NCBI GenBank assembly: GCA_037957365.1
Contig: JARHVA010008423.1
Span: forward strand, 272,501-336,500
Length of the DNA stretch: 64,000 bases
Origin: Torreya grandis
Lineage: Eukaryota; Streptophyta; Pinopsida; Cupressales; Taxaceae
Direction: 5' to 3'
The number at the start of each line of letters is the position of its first letter. The first letter of the stretch is position 1. The notes beneath the pieces were generated by a model. The model was not told the DNA's origin, made no database searches, and saw only the letters and a program-made list of their open reading frames with translations. Positions 1 through 12,799 of this stretch are shown here, piece by piece. The position numbers were made by a program, and so were the translations under genes.

Positions 1-1352
1 AAGGACTCATAGTATAACTCATGGTGAGCTCAATTTGGCCTTAATGAGTACAATTGTTGAACCTATCGAGCCCTTTATAGTTTAAGAAGCCCTAAAATTG
101 AAACCTTGAAAAGATGTCATGGATATAGAATGTAATTCACTAATGAAAAATAACACATGGCAGCTTGTAGATCTTCCACTAGGGAAGAACCCAATCAGAT
201 GTAAATGGATCTTTAAGATGAAGTACAAAGCAAATGGCAGTATCTACAAGCACAAGGCAAGATCGGTTATGAAGGGGTATGCTAAAATAGAAGACATTGA
301 CTATTAGGAGACATTTTCTCCCATAACAAATATCAAAACAATTAGTATGATTTTTTCTCTAGCTGCACAATTTGCCTAGAAAGTCTATCAAATGGACGTA
401 AAAAGTGCCTTCCTTAATGGAGACTTACAGGAAGAAGTCTACATGACTCAACCAATTTTTTTTTAAATCTTAAAATAAGATAAAGTTTGTAGACTTATCA
501 AACCACTGCATAGTCTTAAACAAGCTCCTAGGGCATGGTATATGAGGATTGATGAACATCTCTTCAAACATGGATTTGAAAGAAGTCCATATGATCCAAA
601 TCTCTACCTCAAATAGCAAGGGGGGAGATTATAATTGTAGTTGTATATGTAGATGATCTAGTCATCAATGGTAGTTTAGTGAAGATGATTGAATCAACAA
701 ATAAATATCTAAATTGATCATTCAACATGATATATCTTGGTATTTTGTATTATTGTCTTGGTTTATAAGTTTGGTAGTGCTAAAATCACATTTTTATATA
801 TCAACTCAAATATGCCAGGAAAATGCTTGAGAAATTTCAAATGATGTATATCAAACCATTTGCCATACCTATAGAGACAAAGTTTTAGTTATCTTTAGTA
901 GATCTATCACCATAGTTAAATGAAATTCTATATTGAAATTTGATGGGGAGTCTCATTTACCTAACCTACACTAGGCTAGACATCAATTATGTTGTCAATT
1001 ATCTCTCAAGGTTCATGAAAGAGCCTAAGATCAGTCATTAGAAAACAACAAAGTGAGTATTGAGGTACTTCAGAGGAACTATGGATTTTAGCCTAGAATA
1101 CAAGAAGAATGATAACTTCTTCTTGATAGGATACTCAGACTCAGATCATGCAAGGAACATTGATGATATGAAATCCACTTTAGGATTTGTATTCTTTTTA
1201 GGATATAGACCGATATCATGGGGAAGTAAAAAGATAAATTATGTTTCAAGGTCCTTCATAGAATAAAAATATCATGCCATAGGAAAAACTGTCTATGAAG
1301 TCATTTAGCTCATATGTATACTTTAAGGATTTGGATTACTATAGGATCAACC
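1..1352 (+). pseudogene. Ty1/Copia pol relic: reverse transcriptase to RNase H, 5' portion
   Basis: This is a decayed Copia polyprotein. The RT begins near 119 with the block KNNTWQLVDLP, then CKWIFKMKYKANGS and, after a stop, ETFSP, followed by MDVKSAFLNGDLQEE and PLHSLKQAPRAW. An intact YVDD catalytic motif lies near 643-654. RNase H follows from about 1060, with YSDSDHA, ISWGSKK and VSRSFIE. The enzyme would copy element RNA into cDNA inside virus-like particles. Stops and frameshifts break the frame throughout (for example after DIDY, before KVYQMDVK and after SFIE). The copy stops abruptly at 1352, where a Gypsy element is inserted, and RNase H resumes at 17437. The upstream gag, protease and integrase would lie outside the window. 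The family assignment is secure from the RT block order; the element is certainly non-functional. Confidence 0.93.
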
Positions 1353-2550
1353 TATAGACACCTAAATATGTCCATCGATAACCTCCAACCAGGCTTTTGA
1401 CCAATTTCCACCCAAAGTGCACAATTTGGCCTAAAAACACTAAAACATGATAAAAGATGAGAAACTAACATATTCAAGTGCCAATTTTGGATAGGGTATC
1501 ATTAAATGGGGCAATGTAATTTATGGGATAGCTAACTTTGATCAGATCATTCTGAGTCAAAATAACAATTTTACACTTGGGTGCTCTGGATTGCTCTTTC
1601 CTATTAAATATTCTGCACAAGACACATGCCTTTGTTATTTGTTGTTGGTAACATCCTAAATGGGAATATAGTTCCAATGCATCTAACATAGACTTCCAAT
1701 TCCAATCTAGTTTAATTTTAGACCAATAACAAGGCTTTCTAATTAATTTGAGTAATTTGTGCATAAAGTACTTAAACATGCTTAAGAGCTAATTAATCCA
1801 AATCATGGCCTAATTAAGAATTCCATGGAAACTTGTTGAATACTTGTTTTTAAAAATTAATATTGAATATCTCCTCATCAGGTGACCTCATTTCTTGGGA
1901 AGGCATCCCTAGGACATAAATGCCACAAATATCAAGATTCATGCCCTCCATGCCTCATCAATGCCTTCCATGATGCCCTCTATGCCTCTTAATTTCCCCT
2001 TCTTCCAATGTCATGATGAGGATAATTACAAACTTAATTCTAAAAATTTAATTAATCCTCAACCACACATCTCAATCTCAGGATGGATGGTTTAGGTTGA
2101 TTTTATACATTTGCAAAAATCTATAAATAGAGAGGCCATGAACATCATTTCTAAGCTATTTTGGTGAAAAATTTATTATGCTCGAATATCTTCAAAGACT
2201 TGAGAATTAGTGTTACCATGCCAAATTATTCCAAGCCAAGCCAAGCCACAAGCTAAAGGTGTCAAGGAGAGATGGAGGTAGAAAATCTTCCATTTCTAAG
2301 GACTTCATGAGTACAAGCCAAGCAAGCCACTATTACAAAGGCATTTGGAGCATCCAAAGAAGGTGAAAGAATTTTTGTGTTTTCATTCCTTGTTTTTAGT
2401 TGTGTTTATCATTTGATTTTGTTAACTAAGCTCTCCCTAGTGCCTAGGTCTGGAGATGTTATGTTATTAGTGTGTTTATTTGATTTTGTTTTCATTTTGG
2501 AACTAACACCATACTAACCATCCTCTCTTGGGTCAAATTCCTAGTTCACA
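1353..2550 (+). repeat. 5' LTR of the Tat Gypsy element
   Basis: Direct repeat of 16235-17431, roughly 90% identical by eye. The 3' copy opens with TGTAGACACC; this copy opens with TATAGACACC, so its terminal TG has decayed. Both end in CTAGWTCACA. It carries a promoter-like TATA box at 2121-2130. A 101-codon - strand reading frame at 1474-1779 lies wholly inside the LTR and has no recognisable domain; it is probably chance. Confidence 0.92.
2121..2130 (+). promoter_or_regulatory. Putative LTR TATA box
   Basis: CTATAAATAG followed by AGAGGCC, about 770 bp into the LTR. The same sequence is conserved at 17001-17010 in the 3' LTR, as expected for the core promoter that would start the genomic RNA. 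No start site can be seen directly. Confidence 0.6.
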
Positions 2551-5121
2551 TAATGGCACACCTGATGGGATGGGATGCATCTCACACCTAAAGGAGATCA
2601 TTTTTCAACTCTAAAATATTTATTTGAGCTTTTAAAACTCTTACAAATTAATTTTCTAACTTTATTTTGCCATGGTTTTACACAGTAACTAGCATCAGCA
2701 AGTAATACTAACATCGATTACCTACTTAACCGACATTGATTAGCAAAATTGACATCAGTTAGATCTTGGTTAGCTAAAGTAATTAACTTCAGTGGTAATA
2801 ACTGACATCAGTCACTGTGTTTTTCCAAAAACACAGACTCGAGAGCTACTTTTTCAAAGTTCATTATTTCAAGCTAAAAAGAGCTTCAAAGATAAAGGAC
2901 ATGCTAACAATGTTTTTTTAGGACCAGGCTTGATATTTGTTCAAAAAATGTTTAAATCACCTTTGCATGCTTAAAAATCAATTAGGAACCTTGTTTTGGT
3001 GAATGTTTTCAAAGTTTTTAACTAAGACCAAGGGATCAAATGAACACCACCAAATCTTTCATTTTGGGGTTAAAATTGAACACACTTGTTAATTTTTGTT
3101 TGCAATAGTTGTTTAATCAAATCCTTGTTTTGAAAAAAAGGAATGTTGTGTGTATGCTCTTCCATTTGTCCCTTATAGGGAACCCTTGGAATCAAAAGTG
3201 CCATTCCTATTGCAAGTAGCCTAGTCCAAGGCTTAGAAACAATGTCATCTAAAGCACTCCCCAAAAACTTGTCAAAGTTTGGTTGAGCTTGAAAATGACA
3301 CTAAAGTCTTTCTATTTCATGCTTTATTTATTTTTATGAAGACTTGGCTTGCGAGGGGGACTTCATCACCTCCCACAATTTCTTTATGGAAGCTTTCACT
3401 TGGGGTTTCACCTCCCAGCATTGACTTCATTTGGCTCCTTTAGAGTTGCACATGAGATGTAGTGGTACTTTGGACATTGCACTACATTGAGCAAACAACA
3501 GGATTTAGTGGTTACAAAAAGGACTAGACCTTTTTGCAACAAGCCAAGTGATACAGACCCAAAATCCATGCTTTTATTTTACATTTTTTGGCATGAAAGT
3601 CATTGTGCAATTGATTCCTCTAGATCATTCAAAAACTTGTTATATCTTAGATAAATCCCCACTTGTTGCATAAGTATTGTTGGTGTAAGGTGCACCTCAA
3701 GGTCCATGTCATAGTACTATCATTTAAGAGAAGGGGGGTGTAAAAACACTACTATATAATGTGTATTTACTTTTGGATGAACACTTAAAATCCTCTCAAA
3801 TGACGTATATTAATGGATTCCAACAATACCAAGAAACCTCATTAGTTTAGGATTTAAGAACAATTAATTAGTTGGTCTTGTCCTAGAATTAAGTCTTGTT
3901 TGGAGTCAAAACTTGGTGTACACAAACAATTCAAACCAAACACATAGTCTAAATTTTCCTTTGAACAAAGAGGCATTATGTTGCCCGTGTGAGATCATCA
4001 ATTTGCCTTGTTCAAAAATTTCATCAAAAACTTTAGATTCATATCATCTACTTTGGCACAGTTATGCTACCCAATTGAGTCTAGACCTTTACCAAAGTTG
4101 TTTAAAGTCCTTCACTTATAATTTAAATTCAAAATTACACCTTTATAAGTTCATAGGGTTGATGTGTTAAGTGGGTTCACCATTTGCACTAAACTTGAGG
4201 AAACTTAGGTTTAATTTCCAATTTAGGTTGAAGGTCATTTAAGACTCATAATCATTATCATCATTTGATAAACTTAAGCCATTTTGTGCTAAAAATTTTC
4301 AATTTGAGTCTATTCACCACAACATTTTGAGTCAAGAAAGGTAGTGTTATGCTATCAAAATTGTAGGAAAGCATCTTTGCCTTAGAGAGTTTTTGAAACA
4401 AACATTTTTATCACACCTTTTTGGGTAGTATAGCGTCATTATGTCACCCAAATTTTTTTGACTATTGTTTCATAGATCCTCTTGCATAGAGTTCCAAATT
4501 TTCTCCTACATTTTTTGACCAATCTGAGTGTACTTTTGTGATATTTTGTCTAAAATGGTTATACTATTCACTTTTTTCTAGCTTGTTTGTCAAAACTAAC
4601 TTAGTTTTATACCATTTTTTGTGAGAAAATAAACTATTGCTAAAGTGCCTTTTGTTTCATACCTTATACCTAGTTGATCAAGTTCATGTCCAATAATCAA
4701 ATGCCTAGTGTTTGTTAGAAGTGTTTCAAATCCATAGATTATAAATTTCATCTATTTTTAAAGTCTAGCTTTTGATACCATTTTTCCAAGAGTCCTAGCA
4801 CATGCCTTGTTTGAGCCTAGCTTTTGATGCCACGTTTGGCCAAAAGACCTTGCAACTTTTAAATTCCTAGATTAGACTGATTTGAAACACTTTGACCTTA
4901 GATTTTGGCATTTTGATTTTAGGTCCATTTACTTGCTTATCTTTATGTGAATAGTGAAATGTTAGATACTTCATGCTAGCTTGTTTCCTCACAAATATTT
5001 GCATAAACCTTTTTGATCTTTTTGAAAAATCTAGACCAAGTTAAAATCATCATTTGTTTTAGATTCTATCCTTTTTTAGAGTTTATAAAACCCTTTAACC
5101 TTTTATCACAAGACATTGGCT
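2551..5121 (+). other. Gypsy 5' leader, with possible primer-binding site at 2554-2571
   Basis: This is the 2.6 kb between the 5' LTR and the gag start. TGGCACACCTGATGGGAT begins 3 bases after the LTR and has the TGG start of a tRNA primer site, but it is not one of the usual plant primer sites and I cannot name the tRNA. An array of degenerate ACCGACATCGGT-like motifs follows (2695-2812). The rest is AT-rich and stop-dense on both strands, with only short reading frames (2792-2974, 3070-3264 on the - strand, 3913-4170) that match nothing I know. A long leader is usual in Tat elements; some relatives carry an extra ORF here, but none is visible. Confidence 0.6.
2695..2812. repeat. Array of degenerate ACCGACATCGGT-like palindromic motifs
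   Basis: About six copies in 120 bp, with cores such as CATCAGCA, CATCGATT, CCGACATTGATT, GACATCAG, TTCAGTGG and TGACATCAGTCA, at roughly 15-30 bp spacing. The best copies are near-palindromes. Intact versions of the same motif occur in the Copia element at 21500-25448. Most differences from the intact motif look like C-to-T or G-to-A changes. Confidence 0.55.
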
Positions 5122-8090
5122 ATGGATCCCAACGTGTATTTCTACACTCATAGTGGACTCATGTACAACCAAGGGATTAGTAATGTAGTTGTGTAGGAAG
5201 AAATGGTGAAAGACCCCTATGTGGATAATATTGCTTATGAGATGGATTCTTATCCCTCTTATAATACTCAATCAGGAACATAAAGCCAAGATCCATTGGC
5301 CAACTATCTAGTTAACGCACCACCTTATTTAGAATAGGACCAAGAACAAACTGCATAATACCTAGCTACAATACATGCAATGGATGAATTAGTAATTCAA
5401 TAGTCATATTCTACTAATGCAATTTCTAGGTATGATCCATTTTTGTTTGAGTGACATTTTTTAGAGAAAAAAGATGAGATTTTGGTTAGAGCCATCGAGG
5501 TAGGGGCCAAGTTTCCAGTAGACTTCCCACATGAAAATTTACCAAGTCTAGTAAGAGTGCCCCATAATATCATTTACAATCAACAGGTTTCTTCTATCAA
5601 TCCTATGGATCTAGTCCAAGCAACATACCAAGATCCTAATATATCTGATCAAGGCAAAAACATCATAGAAGAGCACTTTAACCAAATGTAGACAACATAT
5701 CAAACATATCTAAATATAGAACATGATTTGAATTAGATGAACATGATAAGTAAGCCTCTCATTGATCTAGTTCCTTCAACAAAAGTGTTGGTAAATTTAA
5801 CTGGATAAGAGAATCTGAGTTTTGACCCATTCATACAAACCACTTCGATAGATAACTTGATGCATATGCCCGTTATCAAAGAAGTGTCTTTAGCCTCTAC
5901 ATATAATAATGAGCCAAACATAGTGGATAATGTGCAAACAACATCTAGTCCTACTCAAAGTGATACTAATGTGCAAAGAATTAGCCAATAACATGTGCCT
6001 ATAGTTAATTCTATGAATAGGTCATCATACTAGGAATAGGAGTTTCTACACCCCAACCTCAAATTATTACTTCCTCAAATGTACAACCTATGGGATTAGG
6101 TAATCAAATAATGGCCAATATCATGCCTCAATGATAGAATGTGATAAATCCTATTCCCCCTCAATAATTAATGAGTAGTATTCCATAATAATAGGAAAAA
6201 TCTAGTGTATCAATGCAATAAGGGACAAATATATTAACACCTCAATCAGGGGAAAAAAATGTTCCACCTCGCCAGGTAATGACAAACATACCTATTCAGT
6301 CACAGACTAATATGTCAATCCAAAACCAAGCAATGACTAGTCAACAACATGCAAATAGTGGTCAATGATAAATGTCAAATCTGCAACCCATTTTCACTTC
6401 CTCATAAGGATTCATGAAATAAAGAGGTCCCCATATTTCTCAAGTACCTACTAGACAACCATTGGTTTAAAATGTGCCACAAATCTAGAGATAAGGTCTT
6501 GGTCCATAAGTTCCCACTCAATAGGAAGGTTTGATTAGTCAGTAACATATCCCTTTTCAACCATAATAGGCATAGTATAGTTATATCCCTCCATCCTAAC
6601 CACAAAATCCTCTAAGTCAAACCTTTATCACCAACCCAAACCAAAATATCACACCACCAAGTGTGAAATTTCAAGTATATCCTAATCCACATATGCATAT
6701 TCTTGGTCCATTCCCTAAACAAGCTAATATATCCCAATAGGTGTATCCATCACATTGGTTAAAGTGTTCCACATGTGACCTCCTAGCCATCTACCCAAAC
6801 CATTTTTCTCCCTCAAACCAATGTCCCTTCCAATTTCTTATCCCAAGAATTGTAATAAATAAATGATGCAATTATTGTTATTCAGGCTGGGAAGTAGACT
6901 AAAAGGTTAAAATTGGATGATGTGTGTTCCTATCCATTCAACATGGAGTATTTATAGATATCATTTCCTCCAAGATACGAACCACCCAAATTTGACAAAT
7001 ACAAAGGGAAAGGTGATCCTAAAGCTCATTTAACCAAATTCTTTATCACATGTCAAACAATGGAATATAGTGACATATACCTTTTGTTGTTGTTTCCAAG
7101 AAGATTGGATGGACAAGCCTTGGAGTGATTTTTAAAGTTTCCCAAGAACTCAATAGCAAATTTTTATGATCTTTTGATAAGTTTGTGCAACACTTTTCCT
7201 ATAATCTTGAGCATGAGATTTCATTAGTGGACTTAATGCAAGCAAACAAAAATGCTAGGGAGAGTTTTGAAAATTATTTAAAATGATGGAGAGCCCTTGC
7301 AAGCCATTTTACCCATAATTTACCAAATAAATAATTAGCCACTATGTTTACCAAAAATTTTCACAGTGAGATAGCTTATCACTTAGAACTACAAAGTGCA
7401 CATACTTTCAAGGAAATCATTCACAAAGGCTTGTTGATTGAGTGAGTGATCATAAATAAAGGAGTCATAAAGCTTAATTTAAATAATCAAAATAAAGTTA
7501 ACAATCATGGAAATGATGAACATCTCATTTAATCACCAGCATCATAACCAACCCAGGCTAATAACCATGAAAGATTGAGGCAATTAAACTGAAATAGAAA
7601 TGTTGTGAGAAATGGAGTAATTGAGTCCCATCATGTCCAGATGGTACAAAAATCATCTACATCACATTTTTATATTAATCCTACTCAACAACCTCTTTAA
7701 TTAATACCAAAATTGCAATAACCAAAATTTGCACAATAAATATAATAGCCTTTACCATTGCAAACCCCTCCTACAAAGACTGTGCCTACACATCATGTCT
7801 TTAGTGACCTAGGAGAACCTATTGAGTCTTTATTTTATAATATTATTACTACTAATCTGATTAGTTGACCCATACCAAAGCATTATCTGCAAGGCAGTCC
7901 TTATCCTGATTGGTACCATGAAAACAAATTTTGTGACTATCATCGGGTCAATGGGCATAATCTACAAAGATGTGTCCAAATTAAGCATTTAATTGAGAAT
8001 ATATTAGACAATGGGTAAATAATATTGGATAATGGTGCTTCCACTTTCAATCAAGCTCTTGGGATTTATCAAAACCCCTTTCCCTGACAT
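5122..8090 (+). pseudogene. Gypsy gag relic
   Basis: The frame opens at ATG 5122 (MDPNVYFYTHSGLMYNQG) and runs for about 3 kb with repeated stops, several at positions where glutamine is expected. The central retrotransposon gag domain is recognisable at about 6957-7330 (PPKFDKYKGKGDPKAHLTKF, then ARESFENYLK after a frameshift). A C-terminal CDYHRVNGHNLQRCVQIKHL block at about 7928-7990 corresponds to the cysteine/histidine motif before the protease in Tat elements. Gag would form the particle that packages element RNA. The segment from about 5700 to 6900 is rich in Q, N and P codons and poorly conserved. It is long for a gag but within the Tat range. It cannot be expressed. Confidence 0.8.
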
Positions 8091-8417
8091 AAAAATTAGT
8101 AGTAGAAAAGTAATTAGAAACAACAACAATAAAAACGATGACGACGACCAGTGCAGTAGTAAAATCAATAGTATAAAAATCAAAGGCTAAACCAATAGAA
8201 CCAAAAAAATTAGTATCAAAACCCACAACAATAGAATAATGGATAAAACTAAGGCCAAAATGGTAACAACCAACTAACCTACCATGTAGTTACACATGAC
8301 TACAATAGGGTTGTAGGTCATATTGCAGGGGGTAACATTAATGCCATCTCCATTAATCTTAGATCAAGTACTAATCAGCCTAAACCATTACTAAATAACA
8401 ATATTCAACCAAATCAC

Positions 8418-9413
8418 ATGGATAATCCTTCTTTGACCTGGGAGTGCATACAAGTAAACCAAAAAACTAGGACTTCCCCTTTTGGATCTTATAACGATAA
8501 CTCATTCTTGCCACATAACCACATGCAAGTGCATCGGCAATCAAGACTTGTCCTATCTAGTCCCACACCATTTCCAACATCAGTTAGTAATAATGATCTA
8601 GTATTTAATATTAATTATACAATCATAAATCAGAGGTTAAAGATTACTATCCTAGGTCTACAACCATCCACCACTTTTCCTGTCATCCAACCAACCATTC
8701 AGCCTCAGAATAAACCATTCATTATTGATCAAGAAAAGAAGTTTGATATTGTGGAATAATTATAGAAGATACCAACCCAAATTTATATCTTAGACTTACT
8801 GAAAATGTCAATAATCCATAAAAACATTTTGAATGATTTTTTGACCCAATCTATTATTGCTAGTGACATATCCTCTGATAAATTTCAAGCTTTGGTTGGA
8901 CACCTAGCTCTAGCCCAACAAGTCACATTCAACCAAAGTGATATGTCTTCCCTTGGCGTACTCCATAACAACCAATTATACATAGAAGTTTGTATAAAGT
9001 GACATAAAGTGAAATGTGTCCTTATAGATAATGGATCATGCCTCATCATAGTGTCTCTCAAGCTCATCAAGCTTCTTGGGTACACAATGGTAGATCTCCA
9101 ACCATAAATAATAACCATCAAAGCTTATGATAATCAGGAAAGAGAATCACAAGGCACCATTAGTTTTCAAGTTATCATTGGGCCTTTGACCCAAGATACA
9201 CTTTTTCATGTGCTTGATCTTGAGTTATCATACAACATGCTTCTAGGTAGGCCTTGGTTACATGAGATTCATGTAGTCCTATCAACACTGCACCAATGTA
9301 TCAAGTTTTCCCACTCAGGGATGGAAGGAATATTCCAAGAGATTTACACCCATATGAGCACTGCAAGCATTTTGTGTCCAAATTTCAAAGCTATAATTAT
9401 TAGCATGATATGA
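8418..9413 (+). pseudogene. Gypsy aspartic protease relic
   Basis: Open stretches at 8418-8759 and 8805-9002 lead into the protease. The active-site block reads VLIDNGSCL at about 9020-9045, the DNGS variant common in plant Tat/Athila elements instead of DTGA or DSGA. It continues with IKAYDNQERESQGTISFQ and the flap-side C-terminal signature LSYNMLLGRPWLHE near 9222-9265, equivalent to the family ILGRPWL block. The enzyme would cleave the polyprotein during particle maturation. A stop after IEVCIK (9001) and another after VDLQP break the frame. The assignment rests on two independent signature blocks. Confidence 0.85.
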
Positions 9414-10700
9414 ATCTAAGTTCTAATCAAGATAAAATAAAAGTTATACTTATTGATCCTTCACCAGATAATTGCTTAGATCCTAATACCTTGGATTCCC
9501 TTTCCCACATGCCACCTCCTGAAGCTTCTAATTATTTCACCATTTCAAATAATGGATTGAGAGAGTATGTGACCCATGATACATTTCATATTTCAAATCT
9601 TCCTCAGAATTCAAAACCTTTGGGTGACCTAAAGTCACCCCACATATGCATTGGAAACAAAAGAACAAAGATAAGGGACCTATCATATTTATACCAGCAT
9701 CTAGGCTAGGACATGACCCTGTTAAAGGGGATGAATCATGGTTATATAATGATAACCAAGCTGATTTTTATAAAAATTTCAAATATCCTATTCCTAATAG
9801 GATCATGGAGCATCATAATTATGAAGGAAGAAGCCTCTAACCAAATTAACAAGGAACCATTGAGCCAATTTTCATGACTAAGTATGAAAGACCTTATGGA
9901 CTTGGATTTAAACTACATGGGGGTGACCCCACATATCTTATTGAAACTCCCTCACCAGTGCATAGTGATGATGATGTTGAAAATGAATTAGAGTTTGATC
10001 ATAGTCTCACCTTTGATGACCTAGCTGAAACAAACCTGTTTGGTAATAATGCCATTTGTACCCTTACCTTGGCCATTCATCTTAACCATTTTCCATTATA
10101 TTATCCCCAACTAATAGATTGGGACCAACAAGAATCCAATCTAATAATTGATGATTTATATAATGATGAGGAATTTTGTGATTTATTAGGCCTTAGAGAC
10201 AATGTTTCGTTAGGAGATCACAAATCAGGATTCTCAATCACATTGGATCCTATAGCTTTTTTTGGAGAGCGAGTGAACACCCTTAGCCAAAAAAAAAAGT
10301 AAAACATTGAGGTCCCAAAGTGAAAACCTCTTTGAGTCACTTTCTAACTAAGGAAAAAGTAAAGATAAAGGCCAGTATAGTGGTGAAAACCTATTTTAGG
10401 AACCATTAGATGAGGGTGTTCATTCTTCTAATTTAGATCAGGAGACCACCAACAATGAACTTGCCTATGGATCTGAGTTTAGCTTTGAATTAAAAAAAGC
10501 ATTTGATCAAATTTTCTAAGAATTTTTGACTTTTTTGGTTACATGGCTAGATCTCCCATTAGGAGACTCATATTCATCATGCCTAGGAGAAGTTGAAGAT
10601 CAAGTCCTAACAGAGGACCCTAAAAAAATCCAATAGTTCAAGTCATTGCTTACTATCTTAGAAGATGGTTCAACCCTTATAGTCAAAGATACAATATAGA
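9410..10700 (+). pseudogene. Protease-RT linker of the Tat Gypsy, with a G-patch-like segment
   Basis: Three overlapping open stretches (9410-9709, 9646-9840, 9874-10302) encode acidic, low-similarity protein. The last starts MTKYERPYGLGFKLHGGDPT; the GLGFKxHGGD pattern is reminiscent of the G-patch-like motif found in the linker of many plant Tat polyproteins, followed by an Asp/Glu-rich tail (HSDDDVENELEFD). No enzyme motif is present. It ends in QKKK with a stop at 10300, and 10300-10700 is stop-rich. I infer that it was part of the same polyprotein. Confidence 0.55.
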
Positions 10701-10723
10701 TAAATATCAAGACTCCATCAGAC

Positions 10724-12229
10724 TTGAAATGGATAAAATTAGGTGTGTCCCTCGCTAAGGAAGAACATGATGTCTTTATAGCTCTGTTGAGAGAGTTTGT
10801 GGATATTTTTCCATGGGCCTATTCTGACATATCAAGTTTAGATCTTGCCTTGGTTCTAAACCACCTTGTGGTTAATATTAATGCCAAATTGGTAAAACAA
10901 AATTTATGTAAGATGTATCCTCACATTGTTGTATTGGTAAAGAAAGAGTTGAAAAAACTCTTAAAAGTAGGATGTATCTGATCCATTAACTACTCTGAAT
11001 GGATCTCTAATGTTGTACCTTTTATTAAAAATCCTGAAGGGATTAGAATTTATACTAATTTTCAAGACATCAACAAAGCTTATCCTAAATATGATTTTCC
11101 CTTACCTAATATCGACATGATCATTGACTCCATGATAGGTTATGAAATGCTTTCACTGATGGATGGATTTTTAGGATACAACCAAATTAGAATCACACCA
11201 GAAGATCAACATAAAATAGCATTCACCACTCTATGGGGAAAATTTTGTTATCAAGTGATACCAATTGGTCTTAATAATTTTGGAGCTATGTATCAAAGGG
11301 CCATGACCATCATATTCCATGATATGATGCATGATATTATTAAAGACTATGCAAATGACATATTAGGAAAATCCAAATCCAGAGCTGACCATCCAGCAGT
11401 GCTATGTAAGATATTTAAAAGATTATGGGAGTAAAAAGTCAGACTAAATCTAAATAAATGTGTGTTTGATGTAACTTTAGGAAAATTACTTGGCTTCATT
11501 ATGTCTCATATAGGTATTGAAGTTGATCTGACTAAAGTCTATGCTATAACCAAGATGCCACCACCAACCAATTTAAAGTAACTCCATAGTTTACAAGGTA
11601 AGATCCAATGAATCTGATGCTTCATCTCTCAGTTAGCAGACAAGTGACATCCATTTACAGAAATTTTAAAGAAAGGAGTTACATTTCACTGGGATGATCA
11701 CTACCAAATAGATTTTCAACAACTTAAAGACCATCTTGTTAATCTACCTATTTTATTACCTTCTATGCTAGGAAAGCCATTTTTGTTATACCTATCAGAT
11801 ACTGATCATGCTCTGGGGGCACTCTTGGCTCAACATGATGATAAAGGAAAGGAGCATGTTGTATACTACATAAGCCATACCTTGGTTACATATGAACATA
11901 ACTATGCACCTGTTGAAAAAGCTTGTCTAGCCACGGTCTTCATAGCTCAAAAACTATGCCATTACATGTTCAATAATAAGACCATGGCCATTTCAAACAT
12001 AGATCCACTCAATTATGTACTATATAAAATAAATTTTCAAGGAATAATGACCAAATGGATCATGCTTATCAATGAGTTTGACATAGAGTATGTTAATCAA
12101 AAGGCAATCAAGGGACAAGTTCTTATAGATCAATTTGCTAAAACACCTCTCATAGACACACAACCACTCATATTTCAATTTATTGATGAATCTATCATGA
12201 CCATCATGGACACACCCCTTGAGGAGTAG
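10724..12229 (+). pseudogene. Gypsy reverse transcriptase and RNase H relic
   Basis: The pre-RT block is present as REFVDIFPWAYSD. RT blocks follow: NPEGIRIYTNFQDINKAYPK, FPLPNIDMIIDS, MDGFLGYNQIRITPEDQHKI and PIGLNNFGAMYQRAM. The catalytic box reads YANDI (about 11348-11362) instead of YVDDI, losing one of the two paired aspartates. The connection and RNase H domain from about 11690 read LSDTDHALGALLAQ, YISHTLVTYEHNYAPVEKAC and LATVFIAQKLCHYM. Stops occur after CI (10980), after RLWE (11433) and near 11578-11650. The RT-RNase H pair would make cDNA and remove the RNA template. The Ty3/Gypsy assignment is secure. Confidence 0.93.
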
Positions 12230-12231
12230 CC

Positions 12232-12650
12232 TTGGAAACTATATTTGATGGTTCATTTACTACACATGGACTAGAGGCAGGACTATTATTTATTACACCA
12301 CAGGGGGATCTATTCCCTAAATCATTTAGAATCAATTTTCCTTGTACAAACAACATGGCCAAGTATGAAACACTTATTATAGGAATTTAACAAGAAATGT
12401 ATTTGAATATATCTCATCTCCAAGTTTATGTTGATTCTTAGTTAATCATCAATCAGGTTACAAATCATTTCTAGACCAAAGATGACAAGTTAGTTCCATA
12501 TAAAGCCATGGTCGACACTCTTAAACACCAAATTACTAATATTTAGCTTGAGCACATAACAAGGGCTAGTAACAAAATTATAGATGCCATGGCTACTATT
12601 AGCTCTCTGATTCGACAAATGGATAAAGCTAGAGAGTATCAGTTCCTCAT
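12232..12650 (+). pseudogene. Second, archaeal-type RNase H relic of the Tat lineage
   Basis: Directly after the first RNase H stop, the frame reads WKLYFDGSFTTHGLEAG, then LFPKSFRINFPCTNNMAKYE and the start of a helix LIIGI. FDGS supplies the first catalytic Asp and NMAKYE the Glu, which is the pattern of the extra RNase H domain (aRNH) that Tat elements carry between the RT-linked RNase H and the integrase. A further VYVDS block near 12427-12440 would hold another catalytic Asp. Stops interrupt it (near 12390, 12440, 12472 and 12544). This domain is the strongest evidence for the Tat assignment. Confidence 0.82.
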
Positions 12651-12799
12651 CAATAATTTGTTAGCACCAACTCATGAACCTTCAACTATTGCCATGATTT
12701 ATGATAATGTTGGTCCTAATTCTATCTGGTATTTAGACCTTTAAAACTAACTTCATGACCAATTTAGGCCACCTAATCTATCTCAAAAAAAAACCAAAG

